IMG/VR virus record: IMGVR_UViG_3300036832_001373
Span: 62,001-126,000 of that record
Source: a virus
DNA length: 64,000 nucleotides
Reading direction: 5' to 3' (one strand)
Below are positions 7,878-17,505 of the stretch, in pieces. The notes beneath the pieces are model-generated. The model had not been told where the DNA came from, did not search any database, and worked only from the letters and a program-made list of their open reading frames with translations. Position 1 is the stretch's first letter. Each line of letters opens with the position of its first letter. A program made the position numbers and the translations under genes.

Positions 7878-9779
7878 TCATCCATCCACTGTTATAGTTA
7901 GTGATAACGGGGCTGGAAGTGGATTAGATAGGTTACGAGTATTACTGTAGACATAAGTTGCCCAGTTACACTCACCTCCTAATCCACCAGTCCCTCCTTC
8001 ACTTCCAGATGGAGTGAGTCTTAGACCTACTAAAGTACTGTAGTGGTCTCCCTCTGAGAGACCTAGCTTATCTCCAGAAAGAGCTATTGGAAAATAAAGA
8101 CTAGCTCCACCAGTTCCCTGATTAGCTGCAGTATTCTCTAATTCAGAAGTACCACCATCAAAAGAAATTGAGGTACTAGTTCCACAAGATAGACTTATAG
8201 AACTCCCTCCTGTAGTAAACTTTGCCAACTGACTGCCCCAGATTAAGAAATAATTTCTTAGAGTCTGATTTAGTTCAATATAGTCTCCAGAGGCAGTTGT
8301 TATCTGTCCTCGATTTTGATTAGATGGGAGTATTAACTGACTTCTAGATCGTTTTCGTCTTCTATTAAACCAAGATAGAACATACATCTGACCATCTTTA
8401 TCAGACCAAGCTGGTCCAGCTATTGTTCTTGCTTGTCCTACCAGACTACGAGTCTCATCCTGAGACTTAATTTCCACTCCTGTGATTAAGGATGTTGCAT
8501 GAGGCATAGTAGAAGCTTCTAGTGTCATTCCAGAGTTTGTCATGTAAGCATATATGTAGTAAGTAGTATTTGGTATAAGATTAGTTGTAGCTAGACTAAC
8601 TCCGTTTGCCGGAATGACTTGAACTTGAGCATTGATTATAATACTATTTCCATTGTAAGGATGTAGAACTAAAACATTGTTTATTAATTCAAGGTAACAA
8701 CCAGGACTATTAATTACTCCTAAAGGACCAGTTGGTCCAGCAGCTCCGGTAGCGCCACTGGCACCCGTAGCCGAACCTCCTCCAGTTCCAGATTGATCAG
8801 CAAATAATCCACCAGTAAAGTCAATCCAACATAGCCATCCAGTAGCATTCTGACTGTTGACTGGACCTATAGCATAACCAATGCACCAATCATTAGGTGA
8901 GGCTACAATTCGACCTGCATTAGGTCCAGCTCCAGCGTACAACAATTGTAATGTACTATAGGTATTGACAGGATCAACATACATACCATAGTTAGTAATC
9001 TCTTCAAGACTAGACCGTATACCAACCATAAAGTTAGTAACGTTAGGGTCACCGATAATAAACTGTTGTCCGGTTTGATCTATGCAAACTATAGTACCAA
9101 CAGTAGCACTACTATTAAATAAATTTGCGTTAACAGGAATAACTCCTTCACCCTGACCAGGGATTCTTCTCTCAGAAGCCATTAACCAAGCAGGGACATC
9201 TCTACCTTGATTAAACCCTTGTCTTAATGCTATAGCAGGGATTCTAGCAATAGAATGTCTGTCGATCTGACATGTGTTAAAAGCTACATGTGACGGATCA
9301 GGAAGAAGTGATTCATTAGCTACTTCAGGTACTGACACTAACTTTAGCAACGCTATGGTAAAATTACATATCTGAGGTAGACCTGTCATTGACAGGTATA
9401 TAGAGTAGGTAAGTCGGTTACCAAGAACGTTACCAGAAGTTTTGTATTTGTATTCTGCAGTAGCACTAATAGTAGTAATCGAGAATAATACTCCATCACT
9501 AGTATAGAGTCCTATTCGACCTACTAGAAAAGGACCTACCGACTCATCCAGGGTTAAAACGTATTCGACGGTATTATTATCGGATATAGCATATTGTAAT
9601 TGAGATGAGGTGGCAGTATAAACTACTTCTCCAGCTGGAAAGTCCAGAGTAGGATCGTTTGGAACTGGAGGAGTGGGTTGAGAACTTATCTTAGCGTGTT
9701 CGATATTAATCTTAGGGCCAGCTCCAGTTTTAGCGTTTCTAGCATAAGTTATCCCTGCAGCTGTTATCTGCGTTGCCAT
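7878..9779 (-). CDS. Tail fibre protein, tail-collar type N-terminus with short collagen-like segment
   Basis: A 633-residue fibre, paralogue of the gene just upstream. The first ~180 residues resemble the phage tail-collar fibre family (attaches to the baseplate): AGITYARNAK then KINIEHAKIS. A short Gly-rich, GATGAAGPTGP collagen-like stretch sits near residues 330-350, and the C-terminal half, which includes RRRKRSRSQL near 465 and a Gly/Ser-rich tip, should make host contact. Conserved with its neighbour: WLMASERxIPGQGEG, CWIDFTGGLFA, ELxxNxLxLHPYNGNSI, SNPLPxP. Twelve bases separate the two genes, so they form a tandem duplication in one operon. Confidence 0.85.
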   Translation of the reverse strand: MATQITAAGITYARNAKTGAGPKINIEHAKISSQPTPPVPNDPTLDFPAGEVVYTATSSQLQYAISDNNTVEYVLTLDESVGPFLVGRIGLYTSDGVLFSITTISATAEYKYKTSGNVLGNRLTYSIYLSMTGLPQICNFTIALLKLVSVPEVANESLLPDPSHVAFNTCQIDRHSIARIPAIALRQGFNQGRDVPAWLMASERRIPGQGEGVIPVNANLFNSSATVGTIVCIDQTGQQFIIGDPNVTNFMVGIRSSLEEITNYGMYVDPVNTYSTLQLLYAGAGPNAGRIVASPNDWCIGYAIGPVNSQNATGWLCWIDFTGGLFADQSGTGGGSATGASGATGAAGPTGPLGVINSPGCYLELINNVLVLHPYNGNSIIINAQVQVIPANGVSLATTNLIPNTTYYIYAYMTNSGMTLEASTMPHATSLITGVEIKSQDETRSLVGQARTIAGPAWSDKDGQMYVLSWFNRRRKRSRSQLILPSNQNRGQITTASGDYIELNQTLRNYFLIWGSQLAKFTTGGSSISLSCGTSTSISFDGGTSELENTAANQGTGGASLYFPIALSGDKLGLSEGDHYSTLVGLRLTPSGSEGGTGGLGGECNWATYVYSNTRNLSNPLPAPLSLTITVDG

Positions 9780-9790
9780 TCAATCTCTCC

Positions 9791-11710
9791 TTAACCTTCA
9801 ACAACCATAGTTATAGTAATAGGAGATGGAAGTGGGTTAGATTGGGTATGAGTATTACTATAGTCATATGGTCTCCATTGAGCTTTTCCTGGACCACCTC
9901 CAGAGAGAAATCCCATTAAAGTACTGTAATGCCATCCTTCTACTAATCCTTTTCTTGTTCCAGCAAGAGCTATTGGCCCTTCCATTGTAGGACCTCTTGT
10001 ACCTTGAGCAGCAGTTGAATTCTCGGACTCTGGGTAGAGACCGTCAATACTTATTGCAGAAGTTACACCGTTTCCACCATTACCCAAGTGACTACCTCCA
10101 GTAGAAAACGTAATTACTTGATTACTCCAGACTAAGAAATAATTTCTTAAAGTTAAACTAACCTCGACATAATCATTAGCAGAATTGGTACACAAACTAG
10201 CCAATTGAGATCTAGATCTCTTTCGTTTACGGTTAAACCAAGACAGTACATACAATTGACCATCAGTATCGATCCAAGCAGCGGGACTAGGTCCCGCTGT
10301 GGTCCTAGCAAAGCCAACTAACGTATAGTTCTGATCAAGATTTTTAATTTCTACTCCTGTAACTTGAGAAGTTATGTGACCAGCAGTAGAGGCTTGAAGT
10401 GCCATCCCAGTTGGAGTCATAAAAGCATAAATATAATAGTTAGTATCGTTTAGAAGTCCAGTAGGAGGTAAGTTAACTCCTGCACTTGGGATAGTTTGGA
10501 TTTGACCAGCTATTATTATACTATTCCCATTATAGGGATGCAGGGTTAGCAATCCACTTATTAATTCTAGATAACATTGTCCTCCAACCTGAAATCCACT
10601 TCCAGGTCCACCTCCACCAGTTCCACCTGGACCTGTAGCGCCTGTCGCTCCAGTAGCACCTGCTCCACTTGATTTCCTAGCGAATAATCCACCAGTAAAA
10701 TCTATCCAACATAGCCAACCTTGAATAGGCTGACTACCAGGAGGTGAGCTATTAACTGGGGCTATGGCATAGCCTATACACCAATTGTTAGCTGCTCCTA
10801 CAATTTGACCAGCATTAACTCCAGTACCAGCATATAATAACTGGAGAGGACTCCAGTTATTAATTGGATCAACGTACATACCATAATTTGTAATTTCTTC
10901 ATTACCTGTTCGTATACCGACCATAAAATTAGTAATTTGTGGGTCGGCAAGAACCATCTGAGGAGGATTTCCACTATAGTTTACAGAAACAATTTTGCCA
11001 ACGGGTGCATTAGAGGAAAATACAGAAGAATCAACTGGGACTACACCTTCACCCTGACCAGGAATCAGTCTCTCAGAAGCCATTAACCAAGCTTGGGACA
11101 TACCTAGAGAAGGCAGACCTCTTAGACCTATAGCTGGAATTCTAGCAAATGAATGTTTATCTACCTGATAAGTATTGAAAGCTACTCCAGTTGGACCAGG
11201 TAAAACTAGTTCTGAAGCTACCTCAGGTATAGTTAACAATTGTAATAATTGTATTGTAAAATTGGCTATAGTAGCTATACTTGAGATTGCTAGGTATATT
11301 GAGTATGTTAATCTATTTCCAACAACAGTTCCAGAAGTTGGAAATTTATTATCAGGGACATAGTTTCCACTTCCATCTTTAGTATCAATCATAGTTATGG
11401 AGAACAATGTACCATCCTCTGTGAAAAGTCCTATTCTACCAATAGTAAAAGGTCCGACAGACTCATCGAGAGTTAGAATATACTCTACAGTATTCTGATC
11501 TACTACTGCGTATTGCAATTGACCTGGACTGGCTGTATATACTGAGTCTATGATATCTATAGCCGGATCATTTGGAATTGGAGGTGATGAAGATCCTGGA
11601 GGAAATTGAGTAGGACCAATTTTAGCATAAGTTATATTAATTTTTGGACCCTGGTTATTTTTAGCATTAACTGCGTAAGTAATCCCAGCTTGTGTAATTT
11701 CAGTGGTCAC
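9791..11710 (-). CDS. Tail fibre protein, paralogue of neighbouring fibre
   Basis: A 639-residue fibre that aligns end to end with the 633-residue fibre downstream. It has the same tail-collar-type N-terminus (AGITYAVNAK, KINITYAKIG), the same middle block (WLMASERLIPGQGEG and CWIDFTGGLFA), a short [13 protein letters not shown] collagen-like segment near residue 350, and the shared RKRKRSRSQL motif. The two differ most in the last 120 residues, which are expected to form the receptor-binding tip, so the duplication may widen or vary adsorption. Position after the gpI-like gene matches gpH of P2, the tail fibre. Confidence 0.85.
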   Translation of the reverse strand: MTTEITQAGITYAVNAKNNQGPKINITYAKIGPTQFPPGSSSPPIPNDPAIDIIDSVYTASPGQLQYAVVDQNTVEYILTLDESVGPFTIGRIGLFTEDGTLFSITMIDTKDGSGNYVPDNKFPTSGTVVGNRLTYSIYLAISSIATIANFTIQLLQLLTIPEVASELVLPGPTGVAFNTYQVDKHSFARIPAIGLRGLPSLGMSQAWLMASERLIPGQGEGVVPVDSSVFSSNAPVGKIVSVNYSGNPPQMVLADPQITNFMVGIRTGNEEITNYGMYVDPINNWSPLQLLYAGTGVNAGQIVGAANNWCIGYAIAPVNSSPPGSQPIQGWLCWIDFTGGLFARKSSGAGATGATGATGPGGTGGGGPGSGFQVGGQCYLELISGLLTLHPYNGNSIIIAGQIQTIPSAGVNLPPTGLLNDTNYYIYAFMTPTGMALQASTAGHITSQVTGVEIKNLDQNYTLVGFARTTAGPSPAAWIDTDGQLYVLSWFNRKRKRSRSQLASLCTNSANDYVEVSLTLRNYFLVWSNQVITFSTGGSHLGNGGNGVTSAISIDGLYPESENSTAAQGTRGPTMEGPIALAGTRKGLVEGWHYSTLMGFLSGGGPGKAQWRPYDYSNTHTQSNPLPSPITITMVVEG

Positions 11711-11735
11711 AGTAGAGTCTCCCTTGAGTAGGTTT

Positions 11736-13127
11736 CTAGATCACTATAAAAGGTGAGTAGTCAGAAAACTCTTCGTGACGGTAATCTACCATTACCATAT
11801 AAATGTAGGGGTAATTTAGTTGGATAGGAGCAGAATGGCTTTCGTAATGTCTATACCTATGGTCGAACATTTTAATAAACAGTGTCATATCAGCAACAAC
11901 TACTGGTGCAGAATGGTCAACATAATTATGAGTTGTGTGGTCAGCTATTATTAAATACATATTCATAGGCTCTCTATAGCGACCTAAGAAAGCCTGGAGA
12001 ACTAAAGGTACCGATGCTAATTTATAAAACGTATCTAGTAGTAAACCATAAATTTCTTCGTCGTATATGTCAAACTTATTTAAGTCGTAAGTGACTACTA
12101 CGTGGTTTGTTGGATAGTAACCAGTATCAACAGTGTGTCCATCATTGGACACACAAAAGTACTCATCACCAATAAGTTTTAATGTTCCTGGTCTGCTAGG
12201 ATCCCTGCCAAGATGGCATAAGCCACCAGGAAGAACAAAATCTCTGTAGTCATTGGTCCAAGTTGCATCTACGTATAAATGCGTATCGTATACATATGCT
12301 AGAAAATCAATAAAATATTGAGTTCCAGCATATAGAAGAAACTCTTTCCACTCATAGGCTAACCGTCTTCTAGACTCATTGTCCAGAAGACTTATGTTAA
12401 GATAACATCCTACTGTTTCAATAAAAGGACCAAGGAAATCTGGAGGCATTCGGTCCCATCGTCTTAGGTCTCCTGCTCTTTGCGTCAGGTACGTAGACTC
12501 TGAGACTACAAATTTCCTCATATCCTTCATAAATGCACTAAGAAGAGTAGATTGTCTAAAGTAATTCGGAGTATATACTACGGAATTGTAATCAGTACCT
12601 AAAGGTATATGCATTTGCCATTCATCTGATGGCAATATCCATTTAGGAAATGGTGTTATAATATCAATACCTACAGTACTAACGTGATACTGTGGATCTT
12701 CGTTTAATACAGCCATCCCACCTAGAGGGGACGTAATAACAAAACCTTTAAATACTCCACCCTGACCTAAGTCAGACCATTTAAACTTTGATAATGTAGC
12801 ATACCACTCATCTTGATCAACATTCTGATGATCAGGGTCATCACCCTCACACCATAAAGTTAAAGTATCTTCAGGAGCATAGTTTTGATTAATAGCATTA
12901 AGAGTTACAATTGTAGGAGTTAGGGTAAGAAAACTATGAGCAAAGATAGTAACTTTACCAAAACTTACAAGTAAACTTGGTATAGATCCAGACGGACCAA
13001 TATTTAGTGCGTAGTCATTAGTTAGATCAATAGACCAATCATTAGTACCATCTACCGAATAATTGGTAAAACCGCTACCTATAAAAGAGGTAGCCCATAT
13101 AGTTACCTTACCTTGATAAACTGTCAT
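11736..13127 (-). CDS. Baseplate/tail protein, P2 gpI-like
   Basis: 463 residues, placed immediately after gp6/gpJ and before the fibres, which is the W-J-I-H order of P2-type baseplates; gpI links the baseplate to the fibres. The central part (about 225-330) has helical, Trp/Tyr-rich sequence such as LAYEWKEFLLYAGTQYFIDF, consistent with tail protein I. The N-terminal ~200 residues look beta-rich and are extra compared with P2. The last 80 residues contain three imperfect repeats with a His/Tyr-rich core (HNYVDHSAP, YRHYESHSAP, EEFSDYSPF). It overlaps the upstream gene by four bases. Confidence 0.6.
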   Translation of the reverse strand: MTVYQGKVTIWATSFIGSGFTNYSVDGTNDWSIDLTNDYALNIGPSGSIPSLLVSFGKVTIFAHSFLTLTPTIVTLNAINQNYAPEDTLTLWCEGDDPDHQNVDQDEWYATLSKFKWSDLGQGGVFKGFVITSPLGGMAVLNEDPQYHVSTVGIDIITPFPKWILPSDEWQMHIPLGTDYNSVVYTPNYFRQSTLLSAFMKDMRKFVVSESTYLTQRAGDLRRWDRMPPDFLGPFIETVGCYLNISLLDNESRRRLAYEWKEFLLYAGTQYFIDFLAYVYDTHLYVDATWTNDYRDFVLPGGLCHLGRDPSRPGTLKLIGDEYFCVSNDGHTVDTGYYPTNHVVVTYDLNKFDIYDEEIYGLLLDTFYKLASVPLVLQAFLGRYREPMNMYLIIADHTTHNYVDHSAPVVVADMTLFIKMFDHRYRHYESHSAPIQLNYPYIYMVMVDYRHEEFSDYSPFIVI

Positions 13128-15370
13128 CTGTCACTAGCAGTCATCTGAATATTTAAACTTGTTAGGTATACGTACTGATCTGTATCTACAGGGGTATCAG
13201 CCCCTTGAACTGGATTTATAAAAACGTGATAGTCTACTCCAGGAACTGAAGATACAACTCTTCCGTAGTCAGAGAATTTTATCGACTTAGATATAGATCC
13301 TTTTTTAATCTTTAAGAGATCTGTTATTGTTTTAGATACTTGAGCTAAGACAGTATTTCTACTATAGGCGGGGTTGTAAAAAACCTGTAGAGAAAGATCC
13401 GCTCTAACCATCCTACATGAAGAGTAACTAAACTGAGTTGTAAAGTGGTTTGTATTAAGTATAAAGGAAGCAACCTCAGATTGCTGAGTTGTAGTCAGAT
13501 TTCCAGCATAGTATTGAGCACTTATTATAGCATTTGTAGCAAGATTATTAGGATATCGTAAAACTACTCCAGAAGTATTATAATCAATAGTAGAGGAATT
13601 AGGAGCTATTTGTACCTCAATTTCAGAAACTTTGCAGTAGCTAGAAGCTCCATAAGTTCCGTTTATCTGAAATCTCAAATATGTATAGGCAGTATTATTA
13701 TTTAGAGCGTACCAATTAGTATAACCTTCAACTCCAGGCTCTGGAGGATACACATTTCCTCTGATCGGAATCCAGTCAGGCTGAAAGTTTATTGAAGGAG
13801 GAGTACCTGGAGGAGCTGTTACCAAGCTAGACCCATTAGACCCCCAACAACTTATACTATCTGGAAACGATCTATCATCTAAAAGAGTATCATTAGAAGC
13901 TCTAAATCTAAAACTTTTAGGTACTTGTTGTGACCCACCTGAGAATATGATCATTATGTATAATGGATTAGTTAAAGAAGGAGAAAATCCAGAAGTCCAT
14001 GCTGTATCAGGTGAACCGTCAATAACATTACTAATAGTAGTTCCAATATCAGATGTAGCATATATGTTAGTATCAGGAGTTAATAGAGTATCAAACGAAA
14101 CTCTTGGAGAAGTTAGGACTCCGTATCCATCTATATCAGAGAAAACTATCTTAGAATTACTCCCTGGATCATTATTACTAAATAATGAAGATCCTGGAAT
14201 TGGAAGACTCTGACTTAGAGTTACAACAAAAGTTGAAGTATAACCGTCAGCTGTAGCTAGCTGACCGTCAGAATAGGATAAAATTGTTGAAAGAACTCCT
14301 CCCCAGAATGCTCTATTCATCATATCTAAAGTACCTAAACCTACCATAATAGCTTGTTCGTATTCTCCCCACACCCTAGCATCATCCATAGCAACAGGGC
14401 AGTCGGCACCAAGCAACTGACCAATATAGTCATCACGTCTAACCGACCGTTCATTAGCAGCATACAAACGAGGAGTGACATACTTAATACTGTCCAAGTC
14501 CTCTTCATCGGATCCTCCGGAAGCAACTGTAGTGGTACTACAAGTAATAAGTAATCCAACTCCCTCTGATACTACTATCGTATCATTCAATAGAACAGTA
14601 TCTCCTATTGAAGCGTTATTTCCTTGAGCTCCTAAAGTAGTAGTATATAGAACCTGAATTGTATTTCCAGAAGCTGGAATAACTCCGTAAATACCATTTC
14701 CAAACAGTATTAAAACTCGTCCATCTGGAGATGTCGTAGGGATAAAAACTTGATCTGTTGCTAGGTACTTTACAAAAGTTCCGATACCTTGAGCCCAATA
14801 CTCATTGTTGATAAATACTCGAACTGTATCTTGATCAACCTCATACTGATTTCCAACTAACCATCTTTGAAATTTTTCTCCGGTAGAAGTAAAAGAGATA
14901 GAGTTTTGAATACCTTCAAATACTTCAATTGAGATTTCTGTATCTGAATAACTTATCAAGTAATCACTTCTAGTATGCCAAGTCATGTTTCTACAAGTGA
15001 ATTGAGTATAAGCAGGTATTGTAATTGATTTTTGCGCAGGAGATATCTGTTGACTAAAGTCTGGAAATCCATCTCCAGAAACAATCTTAACAGTTTGCTG
15101 AGCTCCCATACGCCTTCTAGGAGAAATACCTAAAGTACTAGCAATCGCGTATCCAGCACTTTTCAAAAAAGCGAATGGAGTAAAGTTGTTTAAATCCCTT
15201 GTAACTTGAGAATAATTTAGCATAGCAACAACCCCAGCCAACGTATTTGAAAGAAGCACTATAGTTTGATCTGGGAAACCTGCCGACAATAAATCGCTTT
15301 CATTAGCGATTTTAGACTGCATCTCTACGGCTAGAGATGCGTAATCTGTGTTGAGACCAGATAGCTCCAA
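13124..15370 (-). CDS. Baseplate wedge protein, gp6/gpJ-like, with inserted discoidin-like domain
   Basis: Large baseplate component (748 residues) that joins the wedge to the hub during baseplate assembly. The N-terminal ~430 residues show the baseplate J pattern: strands with ITIPAYTQFTCRN, RVFINNEYW, then VVSEGVG, SGGSDEEDLDSIKYVTPRLYA and AMDDARVWGEYEQAIM. Residues ~430-590 look like an F5/8 C-type (discoidin) carbohydrate-binding domain: NVIDGSPDTAWTSGF near the start, RFRASND in the middle, YLRFQINGTYGAS and SEIEVQI at the end. The J fold resumes after it, ending near SVPGVDYHVFI. Located between gp25-like and gpI-like genes as expected. Confidence 0.85.
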   Translation of the reverse strand: MELSGLNTDYASLAVEMQSKIANESDLLSAGFPDQTIVLLSNTLAGVVAMLNYSQVTRDLNNFTPFAFLKSAGYAIASTLGISPRRRMGAQQTVKIVSGDGFPDFSQQISPAQKSITIPAYTQFTCRNMTWHTRSDYLISYSDTEISIEVFEGIQNSISFTSTGEKFQRWLVGNQYEVDQDTVRVFINNEYWAQGIGTFVKYLATDQVFIPTTSPDGRVLILFGNGIYGVIPASGNTIQVLYTTTLGAQGNNASIGDTVLLNDTIVVSEGVGLLITCSTTTVASGGSDEEDLDSIKYVTPRLYAANERSVRRDDYIGQLLGADCPVAMDDARVWGEYEQAIMVGLGTLDMMNRAFWGGVLSTILSYSDGQLATADGYTSTFVVTLSQSLPIPGSSLFSNNDPGSNSKIVFSDIDGYGVLTSPRVSFDTLLTPDTNIYATSDIGTTISNVIDGSPDTAWTSGFSPSLTNPLYIMIIFSGGSQQVPKSFRFRASNDTLLDDRSFPDSISCWGSNGSSLVTAPPGTPPSINFQPDWIPIRGNVYPPEPGVEGYTNWYALNNNTAYTYLRFQINGTYGASSYCKVSEIEVQIAPNSSTIDYNTSGVVLRYPNNLATNAIISAQYYAGNLTTTQQSEVASFILNTNHFTTQFSYSSCRMVRADLSLQVFYNPAYSRNTVLAQVSKTITDLLKIKKGSISKSIKFSDYGRVVSSVPGVDYHVFINPVQGADTPVDTDQYVYLTSLNIQMTASDR

Positions 15371-15382
15371 TGGTATATCCTC

Positions 15383-15841
15383 CTACTGGCCGACTTGCGT
15401 TGACAGAGACCTTACATAGGTTACAATTTGATCGTTAGAAAGAATTTGATAAACGATGTACGCATTATAGAAATGGATATCATAGTAAGGAATAACAATA
15501 GAAGGCTGTACTTGCACTCTAACTCTTGGTTCCCATCTCTCAATAGCTTCTATGATTGAAATTTTTAGCCTGTATGCTGTCAAATCGTTCATTGGTTCAA
15601 ATAATATACTTTTTATCCTACTTCCAAAATCTCTATTGAACATAAAGCTACCAACTGGGCACTCCAGGATGTTATCAATATTCTCATTTAATGCGTCAGC
15701 TCCAGTAACTACGATCTGATTGGAGCGTTGTTGAAACCGTCTTTCTAGATCATTAAAGAAATATAATTGAGGTGGTAAGTTTTTATTAGTGATATTACCT
15801 GGTCTGGCAGCGTCTCTAGTGAAAGGAAGGGCTAGTGCCAT
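15383..15841 (-). CDS. Baseplate wedge protein gp25-like (GPW/gp25 family)
   Basis: 152-residue member of the GPW/gp25 family, which anchors the sheath to the baseplate and helps start sheath assembly. Diagnostic stretches are NENIDNILECPVGSFMF, then FGSRIKSILFEPM, and the helix followed by AIERWEPRVRVQ. Length is close to T4 gp25 (132) and P2 W. It lies between the spike and the gp6/J gene, the usual order, with gaps of 6 and 12 bases. Confidence 0.9.
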   Translation of the reverse strand: MALALPFTRDAARPGNITNKNLPPQLYFFNDLERRFQQRSNQIVVTGADALNENIDNILECPVGSFMFNRDFGSRIKSILFEPMNDLTAYRLKISIIEAIERWEPRVRVQVQPSIVIPYYDIHFYNAYIVYQILSNDQIVTYVRSLSTQVGQ

Positions 15842-15847
15842 GTTAGA

Positions 15848-16975
15848 TTACCCATCCATATCTGTCAAGGAAATCATCCAATTCCAAGCATTAGTCGGAG
15901 CTTTTGATGACCATTTCCCATCATTCTTATCGTTTCTTGATCCATCTTGTTTTATTACAGTTGTAGCAGGAGCATCAGCTCGAGCAGTACTAGAAGCTCC
16001 AACATTACGAGTATACGTCTGTCCTACGTTATGTGTATAATTTTGCTTATGTGAGAAATTTACGTCTTTAGAGACTGTAGAAGCGTGTTCATCTTTGAAA
16101 GTTTCTGTAACTTTTCCTTGAACAGTATTTTGATGTTGACCTGCTACAGTCCAAGTAATATCTCCTTTTACAGTATCTTTTCCTTCAGGAGGTTGTTCTG
16201 AAGTTCCTCCTCCACCAGAACTTCCGCCAGAAGCAGCAAAGGTAGCAGCTGATCCACCTCCTCCATTGCTTCCTCCACCCCCTTGAATCTGAGTAGGACC
16301 ACCGCTTTCTCCCCAACCTTTGGTCCTATCATGTTTAGTATCTTGGATATCCCAAGAAACTTTTGGGGATTTAATTATAACTTCAGAAAGCTTGGTCCAA
16401 TCAATATTCAAAGTTTTCTTTTTCATATCGACATGGTAAAGATTACCAAGAGGGTCCTTGTGCCCATAATGATCCTTTTGGTTAAATCCACTATCTTGAC
16501 CAGTACCTCCACTTCCACCACTATCTCCACCACCACTTCCAGTATCTAGCTGACCAGATCCGCCACTACCTCCACCACTACCACCTCCTGATCCCCCACT
16601 CCCACTACCAGAACTATCTCCACTAAATTCTTTGATTTTACCTGGGGTAGAGTACGGTGCTCCATTTACTAGAGGAGAGTACTTATCAGCTCCGTGAGCT
16701 CTAGCCTTCATCATAGCTCCCTTTTGAGGGAGTCCAAATGTCGACTGCTCAGCGTTATTTCCAAATCCAGGAGAACGTTCTAGTTGAGCCCAAGGAAGAT
16801 GCTCATCAGGTATACCAGAGTTTTCATCTCCATGTAATTCAGGAACTCTAAATTTTACACGACCTTGTTTCTTAGGGTCTGGATACTTATGAGGATCTAT
16901 AACGGTACCGTACCTAGTATCCTCTGAAGGATTATTCTTGGCACCAGTATCGAGCCCTGGCATCACGAACGACAT
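15848..16975 (-). CDS. Baseplate central spike, gp5-like OB-fold domain, no lysozyme domain seen
   Basis: 375 residues. The N-terminal ~110 residues look like the gp5/VgrG OB-fold: RYGTVIDPHKYPDPKKQGRV, PWAQLERS and a QKGAMMKARA strand. A long Gly/Ser linker (about 120-170) follows, then a segment with YHVDMKKKTLNIDW. After a second Gly-rich linker the C-terminus has short repeats (HQNTVQGKVTETF, ASTVSKDVNF, YTHNVGQTYTRNVG) that resemble the triple beta-helix needle of gp5C/VgrG. The lysozyme domain of T4 gp5 is absent; wall-degrading domains are instead found on the tape measure. Confidence 0.75.
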   Translation of the reverse strand: MSFVMPGLDTGAKNNPSEDTRYGTVIDPHKYPDPKKQGRVKFRVPELHGDENSGIPDEHLPWAQLERSPGFGNNAEQSTFGLPQKGAMMKARAHGADKYSPLVNGAPYSTPGKIKEFSGDSSGSGSGGSGGGSGGGSGGSGQLDTGSGGGDSGGSGGTGQDSGFNQKDHYGHKDPLGNLYHVDMKKKTLNIDWTKLSEVIIKSPKVSWDIQDTKHDRTKGWGESGGPTQIQGGGGSNGGGGSAATFAASGGSSGGGGTSEQPPEGKDTVKGDITWTVAGQHQNTVQGKVTETFKDEHASTVSKDVNFSHKQNYTHNVGQTYTRNVGASSTARADAPATTVIKQDGSRNDKNDGKWSSKAPTNAWNWMISLTDMDG

Positions 16976-16989
16976 TGTTACATCTCCTT

Positions 16990-17505
16990 TTAGAGGCCAT
17001 GTTCCTTTGGAAACTCTTTACCAAAGAAGTCTTTATTATCTTCCCACTCTCGTCTAGGATAAGCTAGTATCTGATGAGAATACTGAGGTGCTGGAGCTTG
17101 GTCAGCTAAACTACGTAGACCTTTAAATTTCTCTAATTTATCATGTATATGATTCATAATATCTGAATGGTTTCTTTTAATATGATCAATCGCACTCTGA
17201 TAATTAGGATCAGACTTATCCATAGCTGCGAATTTTAGAGTATGAACTGAGTTAATTCCTTTTTGGTAATCCTTCATTATATGAGGGAGAGCAAATCTAT
17301 TAGCTCCTTCCCTATCAATTGATTTAACCTGATTGTTTAGGTGACTCTCTATTTCATTTTGTTTAGCAAAAACTCCAGGCATAGAAGCTGCTACATTTTG
17401 AAGTTTCTTATGAAACTCGTCTGATTTCTGGGCCTTTTTAGCACCAAGTCTAGCACTAAAATCAACGACGTCACCTTCTAGAATAGTTAGTATGTGACTC
17501 ATCAT
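16990..17505 (-). CDS. Hypothetical protein with MSHILTILE N-terminus, 171 aa
   Basis: A basic, mostly helical protein of unknown function between the hub and spike genes. Its N-terminus (MMSHILTILEGD) matches a short leader shared with three other genes in the window (at 49248, 61284 and 62839), which may be a targeting signal. ATG at 17505 or 17502 can both serve; the first overlaps the hub stop as ATGA. No enzyme motif, signal peptide or membrane span is visible. Confidence 0.65.
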   Translation of the reverse strand: MMSHILTILEGDVVDFSARLGAKKAQKSDEFHKKLQNVAASMPGVFAKQNEIESHLNNQVKSIDREGANRFALPHIMKDYQKGINSVHTLKFAAMDKSDPNYQSAIDHIKRNHSDIMNHIHDKLEKFKGLRSLADQAPAPQYSHQILAYPRREWEDNKDFFGKEFPKEHGL

